From the NCBI RefSeq assembly GCF_019931675.1, contig NZ_CP082922.1, positions 1,689,001 to 1,753,000 on the forward strand: a DNA stretch of 64,000 nt, in the 5' to 3' direction. The notes beneath the pieces were generated by a model. That model ran no database searches. It was not told where the DNA came from and saw only the letters and a program-made list of their open reading frames with translations. Positions 27,630-33,985 of the stretch are shown here, in pieces. Position 1 is the stretch's first letter, and each line of letters opens with the position of its first letter. Source of the stretch: Nocardioides rotundus. GTDB lineage: Bacteria; Actinomycetota; Actinomycetes; Propionibacteriales; Nocardioidaceae. The position numbers were made by a program, and so were the translations under genes.

Positions 27630-28733
27630 TCACCGGGTCCGGTCCGTCATGGCCAGGATTTCCCGGGCTCGAAGCCCGTCGAACTCGCGTCGGTGACCCG
27701 CGCGATCCCACAGTTCGCGCAGGGATCGAGGCAGGCTCCGCGCCCGGGACCGGTGGTAGAAGGAGTCCTCCGGCAGATGCTCCAGCAGGCGGGCATGAGC
27801 CGCGGAGTACTGGTGATAGGGCAGCGCGGGCACCATGTGGTGAAGAGCGTGGAGGCGGAGGCCGACCGGTGCCCACAAGGCGTCCAGGAGCGGCCGATGG
27901 TCGTAATTGAGCGTGTCTCGCACCTGTTCCAGCACGCTCATGCCCTCCTCGTCGCCGACGTAGCGGTGAGCACCCAGGAGGCGTGTCGTGTTGAGCACGA
28001 CCACGACGAAATAGGTCAGGTAGAACTGCGCGAGCCAGGCTAGTGGGATCAGCCCCCAGATCGCACCCCCGGCCACCGCGGCCAACCAGCCCGAGGTGGC
28101 GACTTCCTGCAGGCGCCAGGACCGGGCCTGTCTCCCGGGCGCGGGCACCGCCCCCTCGTGCTCGATGTCCAGCTTCAGCGCAGATGACTTGACCCACACC
28201 CGCCGCCGCAGCGCAGGCACCACCCAGGACATGGGAGCGTAGACCCCAAACCTAAGGAGACCGTAGAACGGCAGCACTGGAGCCGCCGCCAGAACGCCGA
28301 CGATGGCAGTACGGGGCAGGCGGGCAAGCGGGACGTACTCGGCGTCGCGTCGCGTCCCGTAGTGGCGCCAGTTATGGTGTTCGGCATGGCACTCGTACAT
28401 AAACAGGGGGATGAAGAAGGGCACCCCGACGAGCCCGTTCCAGACCATCCGGAAGGTCCGAAAACTCCGTCGCCCCGGGAAATGCACGATCTCGTGGATG
28501 AACACGGCACTGCGATAGGCCAACAGGGCCGCACCCACGATGGCGACCCAGGCGAGCGGCGACCCGAGTCCCAGCAGGGCCGCGCTCACCGATGCCGCCA
28601 GCATGCCCAGATAGGAGCAGATGAAGTCCGTCCAGTAGATGCGCATGTTTGGCTTGAGCAGATCACGCAGTAGTCGGTGCACCTCTTGGAGCGTCTTGGC
28701 CTCAGTCTCGGGCACGCGCGGTCGCATGGTCAC
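27630..28733 (-). CDS. Membrane fatty acid desaturase/hydroxylase
   Basis: A 367-residue integral-membrane di-iron enzyme. The histidine boxes are HEIVH (residues 80-84), HAEHH (116-120) and the late HALHHM; hydrophobic segments flank them in the desaturase pattern. It probably introduces a double bond (or hydroxyl) into an acyl chain, either the free or ACP-bound starter fatty acid activated by the cluster's acyl-AMP ligase or the finished lipid. The GTG at 28733 overlaps the P450 stop (GTGA). Clusters pairing an acyl-AMP ligase, a desaturase and an ACP can make terminal alkenes or alkynes, but the specificity cannot be read from the sequence. Confidence 0.85.
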   Translation of the reverse strand: MTMRPRVPETEAKTLQEVHRLLRDLLKPNMRIYWTDFICSYLGMLAASVSAALLGLGSPLAWVAIVGAALLAYRSAVFIHEIVHFPGRRSFRTFRMVWNGLVGVPFFIPLFMYECHAEHHNWRHYGTRRDAEYVPLARLPRTAIVGVLAAAPVLPFYGLLRFGVYAPMSWVVPALRRRVWVKSSALKLDIEHEGAVPAPGRQARSWRLQEVATSGWLAAVAGGAIWGLIPLAWLAQFYLTYFVVVVLNTTRLLGAHRYVGDEEGMSVLEQVRDTLNYDHRPLLDALWAPVGLRLHALHHMVPALPYHQYSAAHARLLEHLPEDSFYHRSRARSLPRSLRELWDRAGHRREFDGLRAREILAMTDRTR

Positions 28734-30043
28734 CCCTCCTGTCGGTCGGATCGGTCCGTCAGAACCAGTCGCACTCCGCGCGCGGGCCGCAGATTGATGA
28801 CCAGTTCGGCATCGGGAGGTCTAGGGTCGGCCGGTGCGAATCTGAGGCGCTGCACCAGCGTCGCGGTCAGCGCCTGTCCCTCCAGCAGGGCCATGTAACT
28901 CCCGACGCAGGCGCGCTTGCCAACACCGAACGGCAAGTAGGCGTGCCTGGGAGTCTCCTGCGCCCGGTCGGGGCCGAACCTGTCCGGGTCGAACCGAAGC
29001 GGGTCGGGGAACAGGTCGTCGCGTCGGTGCATCAGGTAGGGACTGATGAAGACCAGGGTCCCGGCCCTCAACCGAACTCCGCCCAGGGTGGTAGAGCGCC
29101 GAGCGGCGCGCAGCATCGCGGCCGCCGGCGGATATAGCCGTAACGCCTCCTTGAACACCGCCATGGCATACGGGATCGCCTCGAGGTCGGCGAGGTCCAA
29201 AGTGCCCGATCCGCCCGACTCGTCGATCTCCCGCGCCAGTCGCTCCTGGACCTCGGGGTGTCGGGCGAGCAGGTCGAGGCACCAGGCCTGGGCGTCGGCC
29301 GACGTCTCGTGGGCAGCTCCCCAGATGGTGCGCACCTCGTCCAAGAGTTGGGGTCGCGCCATCGTCATGCCATCGGCATCGCGACGTTGTCGGAGGGCAT
29401 CCAGGATGGTGCGGCTGTCGGCCGGTGGGGCATGACTCTGACCCGCGAGCTCATTCAGGCGCGCGTCGATCGAGGCGACCGCCGCGCGCATGCGCCGGTT
29501 CCCCGGGGTCGGCACCCACGCGGGCGCGACCACCCCCGACAGGGCGCGCATCTCCCACTCGAAGGCGGTCACGATCGACGCCGCCAGCGCGCCCTCGTCG
29601 CGCAGCGCCCGGCCGAACAGCATGCGCCCGACGATGTCCATTGCCAGGGCGTTGACCAACGGCACGACGTCGCACACACCACGAGGCCACGCATCGGCAG
29701 CTGCAGCCGCCTCATCGACCATCACCCCCACCTGTCGATCGATCTCGGCCGGCACGAGCGTGGGTTGGACGAGCCTGCGCTGCCGCCGGTGCAGATCGCC
29801 GTCGCTGGTCAGTAACCCGTATCCCAGCACGGGTCGCAACGCCGCATGCTGACGTCGGCCCTTGGGGAAGTCGTCGGGGCGCTCGACCAGCACTTCGCGG
29901 ATCAACGTGGGGTGGCTGATCACAACCGCCTTCAGTGGCCCGACCCGCACCTCGGCCACCTCGTCGCCCGTGGCGCCGGCGGCCTCCAACAGCCCGAGCG
30001 CGTCCGTAGCCAGACGAGGGGTGCGATCGGTCCAGGACTTCAT
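28730..30043 (-). CDS. Cytochrome P450
   Basis: A 437-residue P450. The heme loop is FGVGKRACVG with the axial ligand Cys379, the ExxR motif is KEALRLYP, and the PERF-like segment is FDPDRFGP. The I-helix oxygen-activation motif is GAAHETSA instead of the usual AGxDTT; His-Glu-Thr at these positions is unusual but retains Thr. No transmembrane anchor is present, so it needs ferredoxin and reductase from elsewhere, and no redox partner is encoded in the cluster. It is expected to hydroxylate or otherwise oxidise the lipid product. Its ATG overlaps the flavoprotein stop by 4 bp. Confidence 0.9.
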   Translation of the reverse strand: MKSWTDRTPRLATDALGLLEAAGATGDEVAEVRVGPLKAVVISHPTLIREVLVERPDDFPKGRRQHAALRPVLGYGLLTSDGDLHRRQRRLVQPTLVPAEIDRQVGVMVDEAAAAADAWPRGVCDVVPLVNALAMDIVGRMLFGRALRDEGALAASIVTAFEWEMRALSGVVAPAWVPTPGNRRMRAAVASIDARLNELAGQSHAPPADSRTILDALRQRRDADGMTMARPQLLDEVRTIWGAAHETSADAQAWCLDLLARHPEVQERLAREIDESGGSGTLDLADLEAIPYAMAVFKEALRLYPPAAAMLRAARRSTTLGGVRLRAGTLVFISPYLMHRRDDLFPDPLRFDPDRFGPDRAQETPRHAYLPFGVGKRACVGSYMALLEGQALTATLVQRLRFAPADPRPPDAELVINLRPARGVRLVLTDRSDRQEG

Positions 30044-31935
30044 GAGCCGACCAGCTTGCCGAGCTCCAACTCGGGCACCGAGGTGGGCTCCTTTCTGGGC
30101 GTCGCCGATCGTGCTTGGTGAAAGGCACTGGACGGACGGCGAGCATTCGACGGCAGCATGCGCGCGGCCCTCCGACGCAGACGGCGCGCCGAGGTATCGG
30201 CGACGTCGTAGGCCAGTGCGGCGGTGTTGAAGATCAGGAGCATGTAGCCCGACCCGGCGAGCATGAGCGGGCGCTTCTCAGTCCCCTTGACGCGCATGAA
30301 TCCGGGTTCGGGGATCTCGGGCAAGGTCAGATCGACCGGTCGTGACGCCGCCTTCGGCAGGCGCCAGACGCCGGGCAGGGCGGCTTGGGCGCGCAGCCCG
30401 GTCTTGGTTGGGGCCAGGTGAACCCCATGCTCGAGGCGCCACAGGGCGTTGGCCTCGAGAACGTCACGCCAGCGCTCGACGAGGTCCGCCACGCGGTGCG
30501 GGGCGAGCATGTTCCACGGCATCGACTGCGACAGGAAGAGGCGCCGCTTCAAGCCCTCGCGCAGACTGGCGTACTCGGGAGTCTCCGCGTCCGTGGCCCC
30601 ACCGGTCTCGGCGAGCCAGCGGCTGATGCGGTATCGACCCAGGAGAGCGGCCCCGAAGATCATGTAATCGAGGAGGTGATCGAAGGTGAAGAACCGACTG
30701 TCGGCCAGGGCGGGTCCGTACTTGCCCTTCACCATGCTGGCTACGAGCCGCCAGTCCGCCTGCGCTGCCTCGTCGATGCGCCGAAGGTAGGTCTCGTCCA
30801 ACTGCCCTGTCGCCAGGTCGTGCGCCACAAGGTTGCAGACGTGCCACGACAGCTGGAGCGAGAGAGAGATGCCCTGGCTGTAGTAGGCGTCGACCATGGT
30901 GCTGGCATCGCCGACGATCGCGAACCGCCGTTCCGAGACGAAGGTATCGGTGTAGCGCTGTACGTCCTTGTAGGCAGAGAACTGGAGTTCGTTAGCCGGC
31001 GAGAGCCAGTCCAGGACGGGATATCGCGACAATGCTTCCCAGAAGACTTCTCGAGCGGTGAGGTCGCTCCAGACACGATCCCGGTTCCAGCTCACTCCCA
31101 CCGACACTCGATCCTGGGACAGCTTGATGATCCAGATCCAGTAGCCTTCACCCCAGAGGTGAACGGTGTCCTCATCACGGCGGATCTGTTCTCCGTCGGG
31201 GAAGGTGAAGACCCACCGATCGTCGAACAGATCTTCGGTGCACCCGTCGAACTGGGCCCACGCGGCAGATGTGCGGAAGGCTCGCTCGGGGGTCGTGTCG
31301 GTACCGAGGCGGCGCGCCAGCAGCCGGGAGCGACCGGAGCAGTCGATCACCCAACGCGAGCAGGCGACCCCCTCGCCATCGGTCGATCGCCAGTGCACCA
31401 GGTGGTCGCCGTCGTCGGCCACCTGCACGTCGGAGACCTTCCCGTGGACGACGCGGATCAGTGGGTGGTCGGCGACATTGCGGCGCAGCCCATTTTCGAT
31501 CTCGGGCCGCGCGATCTGCATGTCGCCGAACATGATTCGGACGAACCACTGATCCTCGATCGCATCCAGCCAGCGCTGGGGCAGGCGACTCTGAAAACCC
31601 CACTCGCAGACGTCGTCATCGAAGGCGTGGCGCCCCTCCATGCCGCGCGCCATCCAGAAGCCGCCCTTGGGCCGGGATCGGCACAACTCCTCGTCGACGT
31701 CGCCCAACGCACGCAGGAAGGCGTTGGAGTAGACCAGGAGCGACTCCCCCACCTTGTACCTCTCGTGCTCCCCGGGCCCGCTGGCATCGATCAGGGTCAC
31801 CGAGATCCCGCGCTTGGCGTAGGCCATCGCGTTCACCATGCCGACCAGGCCGGCACCCATGATCGTGACGGATGTGGACACCTCCTCCTTTACGTCGTCC
31901 GCGGTCGGCGCGGTGGCGTCGGACACCGCGCTCAT
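30040..31935 (-). CDS. Halogenase-like FAD-dependent monooxygenase
   Basis: A 631-residue flavoprotein. The N-terminal Rossmann motif is IMGAGLVGMVNAMAYAKRG (GxGxxG), the KVGES motif follows near residue 62, and the GDAS FAD motif is in FAIVGDASTMVDAYYSQG. It contains YWIWIIKLSQDR, which fits the WxWxIP-type signature of flavin-dependent halogenases (proline replaced by Lys/Ile). A C-terminal region of about 190 residues ends in a basic, low-complexity tail (RRLRRRAARM). It may chlorinate or hydroxylate the product, possibly carrier-bound; the loss of the motif's proline makes halogenation uncertain. It needs a reduced-flavin partner not found here. Confidence 0.78.
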   Translation of the reverse strand: MSAVSDATAPTADDVKEEVSTSVTIMGAGLVGMVNAMAYAKRGISVTLIDASGPGEHERYKVGESLLVYSNAFLRALGDVDEELCRSRPKGGFWMARGMEGRHAFDDDVCEWGFQSRLPQRWLDAIEDQWFVRIMFGDMQIARPEIENGLRRNVADHPLIRVVHGKVSDVQVADDGDHLVHWRSTDGEGVACSRWVIDCSGRSRLLARRLGTDTTPERAFRTSAAWAQFDGCTEDLFDDRWVFTFPDGEQIRRDEDTVHLWGEGYWIWIIKLSQDRVSVGVSWNRDRVWSDLTAREVFWEALSRYPVLDWLSPANELQFSAYKDVQRYTDTFVSERRFAIVGDASTMVDAYYSQGISLSLQLSWHVCNLVAHDLATGQLDETYLRRIDEAAQADWRLVASMVKGKYGPALADSRFFTFDHLLDYMIFGAALLGRYRISRWLAETGGATDAETPEYASLREGLKRRLFLSQSMPWNMLAPHRVADLVERWRDVLEANALWRLEHGVHLAPTKTGLRAQAALPGVWRLPKAASRPVDLTLPEIPEPGFMRVKGTEKRPLMLAGSGYMLLIFNTAALAYDVADTSARRLRRRAARMLPSNARRPSSAFHQARSATPRKEPTSVPELELGKLVGS

Positions 31936-32516
31936 GACCTGACCCCGCTCCCCGATCCGGACTGGGAGCGTGATCCGCCCAGGCCGCGCTCGATCCGCAA
32001 CCGCGGTCCGATGCGGGACCTCAGTCTCCGATGGCGATGCTCGAATAGGGCAGTGGCGATCCGGCGATGGATGGCGCGGGTGGCCCTCAGCCCTGGCCGG
32101 ACGTCGAGAAGAAGTCGATCCGTAATCCAGGTTCCCTCCGGGGTCGGGGTCAGCGTCCGTTCGTGGCCCCAGAGCCGGGTGGTGCGAGTCGAGGACTCCT
32201 CCCGAAAGCGCTCACCCGGGGTGACCTCGGCGAGCATCAGCTCGTCGTAGTCCACGGGCAGCACGCCGAAGAGCCGAACCGAGCACCTGCCGGCCGGCTC
32301 GCCGACGGGCACGTCGGCCAGGCGTGCCCATGTTGCGTGGGCGGGCATGCGCATCGTCAACAGCGGGGCGAGCTCCTCGTTGATTCCTCGCGGAGTGCCG
32401 ATCTGGAACCACAAGTCCTCGGCACGCACACCGAGGAGGAAGGAGCTGATACGAATCTCGTCGCGCCCGGTATGGAGGGCTGCCGTTTCCGCTTTGGGTA
32501 CCTCGTGGGTGGTCAC
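31932..32516 (-). CDS. START/SRPBCC-like protein
   Basis: A 194-residue protein whose first 165 residues resemble the SRPBCC ligand-binding helix-grip fold: EDLWFQIGTPRGINEELAPLL at the start, then LPVDYDELMLAEVTPGERFREES, ERTLTPTPEGTWITDRLLLDV. This suggests binding or cyclisation of a hydrophobic intermediate, possibly the lipid product. The final 30 residues are basic and serine-rich and look disordered. The start is GTG at 32516 with AAAGGA 5 nt upstream; the stop of the PPTase frame overlaps this GTG by 4 bp. The family call is based on pattern only. Confidence 0.55.
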   Translation of the reverse strand: MTTHEVPKAETAALHTGRDEIRISSFLLGVRAEDLWFQIGTPRGINEELAPLLTMRMPAHATWARLADVPVGEPAGRCSVRLFGVLPVDYDELMLAEVTPGERFREESSTRTTRLWGHERTLTPTPEGTWITDRLLLDVRPGLRATRAIHRRIATALFEHRHRRLRSRIGPRLRIERGLGGSRSQSGSGSGVRS

Positions 32517-33985
32517 GGGAATCCTTTCGTCGGGCTACAGTCGAACTCGTGGGGGGAAGCGGGTGGCTCGGATCGTGGGAGGGAGCCCTGCGTCTGGTCG
32601 TGTTCCCGCATGCCGGAGCCAGCGTCGCCACCTACATACGGCTGCTCCGCGGCGCACCGGCCGGTGCAGCCGTGGTGCGGATGCCTGGGCGTGACCTCGA
32701 CGAGGCGGCTGCCGCCCAGACGCGGGTCACGGCCCACCAGGTCACCCACGGCGTGGTCGAGGCCATCGGCCAGGCCACCTCCGAGCCCCTCGTCATCTGG
32801 GGCCACAGCATGGGAACCCTGCTGGCGCTGGAGGCGGTTCGCCGGCTCGAGGTCGCTGGCGGGCTGGTGTCCACGGTGATCCTGTCGGGTCGCGACTTCG
32901 GCGACCTCGCTCCCGAGTCTCGCCACCTGTGGACGGAAGAGGAACTGGTCGGCTACCTGCGAGGCCAGGGCGGAACTCCTGAGGTCGTGCTCGAAGATCG
33001 CGACATGCGCGAGTACGCCCTGGCGACCCTTCGCGCCGACTTCGCTCTGGCGGCGACCGCATGCTGGGACCGCGAGGCCAAGGTCGACGCACGCATCGTG
33101 TCGGTCCACGGCGACGCGGACGCTGCCCCCAGCGCGGAGGGAATGCACGCCTGGCTGCGCGCGAGTCGCTCCGGTGGCGAGTGCGTGCGGATGCGGGGTG
33201 GCCACTTCTTCTGTTGGAGCGACCCCGCCTTCCTGGAACTGATCACCGCCTGTGTGCAGGGGCGCGGCTGAGAAGATCCCTGTCCGCGTCCCGCACGTGG
33301 ACCTCGCGCTGGACGGGACCCACTCCCAGTGGACGTCAGGAGCCTCGTCCCCGCACACGGCGACGGCCAGGGAAGCGCCGGGCATCGTGATCGCACGTGC
33401 CCGCCCGGCCCCATAGACCTCATCCTCGATCAGCGCGTCACCCTCGCCGACCAAACGCACCGTGACCCGGCTCATCGCATGCGCCAGTCCGACGCCCAGA
33501 CACTTGAGCCAGGCCTCCTTGACGACCCACAGGTCCCGAACCCGCTCCGACCGGGACGAGCCCGTTGGCAACGCGTGCCGCTCACGGTCCGCCAGGATCC
33601 AACCCTCGAGCGCCTGCCAGTCGCGCCAGTGTGTGGTCATCACATCGATCCCCACGGCCTGACCGGCGGCGGCCGTGACGACGACCTCCCGGTCGTGCGC
33701 GATGCTGGCGTGACCGTGGGCACTCTGCAATATCGGTGGGCCGACCGTGCTAGCAACCAGCACGTCTCGCGGATCGGTGTGGCACCGCCGCGAGACCGAC
33801 ACCCGCAGGAGGTGCCGGCCCAGTAGGTACTGGTAGCGACGCTCCGAGGAGACGAAACGCCGCGCCCGGTCGGATTCTTCGGCCGTCACGTGCCAGAGCG
33901 ACGTGTTCGTCGACTCCCCGAGACGCCCCACCAGGACGTCCACGGGAACGCCGCAGGCGGCTGCCGTACGGGTCCCGTCCGACAT
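32513..33985 (-). CDS. 4'-Phosphopantetheinyl transferase with antisense extension
   Basis: The first 225 residues are a Sfp-type phosphopantetheinyl transferase: AVGIDVM (Mg site), then LWVVKEAWLKCLGVG, the WxxKEAxxK motif. It would activate the ACP domains of the neighbouring PKSs. The start is the ATG at 33985, forming a TGATG overlap with the aminotransferase fusion; a GTG lies one codon upstream. After the conserved domain (about 33310) no stop occurs in frame for a further 265 codons. That stretch is antisense to the thioesterase and ends in a TGA at 32513-32515, overlapping the GTG start of the START-like gene. The extension is open because antisense stops would need TTA, CTA or TCA codons, which are rare at this GC. 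It may be translated anyway; see findings. Confidence 0.78.
   Translation of the reverse strand: MSDGTRTAAACGVPVDVLVGRLGESTNTSLWHVTAEESDRARRFVSSERRYQYLLGRHLLRVSVSRRCHTDPRDVLVASTVGPPILQSAHGHASIAHDREVVVTAAAGQAVGIDVMTTHWRDWQALEGWILADRERHALPTGSSRSERVRDLWVVKEAWLKCLGVGLAHAMSRVTVRLVGEGDALIEDEVYGAGRARAITMPGASLAVAVCGDEAPDVHWEWVPSSARSTCGTRTGIFSAAPLHTGGDQFQEGGVAPTEEVATPHPHALATGATRAQPGVHSLRAGGSVRVAVDRHDACVDLGLAVPACGRRQSEVGAKGRQGVLAHVAIFEHDLRSSALASQVADQFLFRPQVARLGSEVAEVATRQDHRGHQPASDLEPANRLQRQQGSHAVAPDDEGLGGGLADGLDHAVGDLVGRDPRLGGSRLVEVTPRHPHHGCTGRCAAEQPYVGGDAGSGMREHDQTQGSLPRSEPPASPHEFDCSPTKGFP
32536..32541 (+). promoter_or_regulatory. -10-like hexamer directly before the thioesterase start
   Basis: TACAGT lies 7 nt before the GTG at 32549, the spacing expected for a leaderless transcript that starts at the codon itself. 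No clear -35 box was found. It would be the only rightward promoter inside the leftward cluster. Confidence 0.35.
32549..33271 (+). CDS. Type II thioesterase (editing)
   Basis: A 240-residue alpha/beta hydrolase of the GrsT/RifR type: oxyanion segment LVVFPHAGASVATYIRL, nucleophile elbow IWGHSMGTLLALEA, the lid region with SGRDFGDLAPESRHLWTEEE, ALATLRADFALAATA, the Asp in VHGDADAAP and the catalytic His in RGGHFFC. Type II thioesterases clear misacylated or stalled carrier proteins in PKS and NRPS lines. It is oriented rightward, opposite to the rest of the cluster, and lies wholly inside the antisense extension of the phosphopantetheinyl transferase frame. Start GTG at 32549. Confidence 0.88.
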   Translation: MGGSGWLGSWEGALRLVVFPHAGASVATYIRLLRGAPAGAAVVRMPGRDLDEAAAAQTRVTAHQVTHGVVEAIGQATSEPLVIWGHSMGTLLALEAVRRLEVAGGLVSTVILSGRDFGDLAPESRHLWTEEELVGYLRGQGGTPEVVLEDRDMREYALATLRADFALAATACWDREAKVDARIVSVHGDADAAPSAEGMHAWLRASRSGGECVRMRGGHFFCWSDPAFLELITACVQGRG

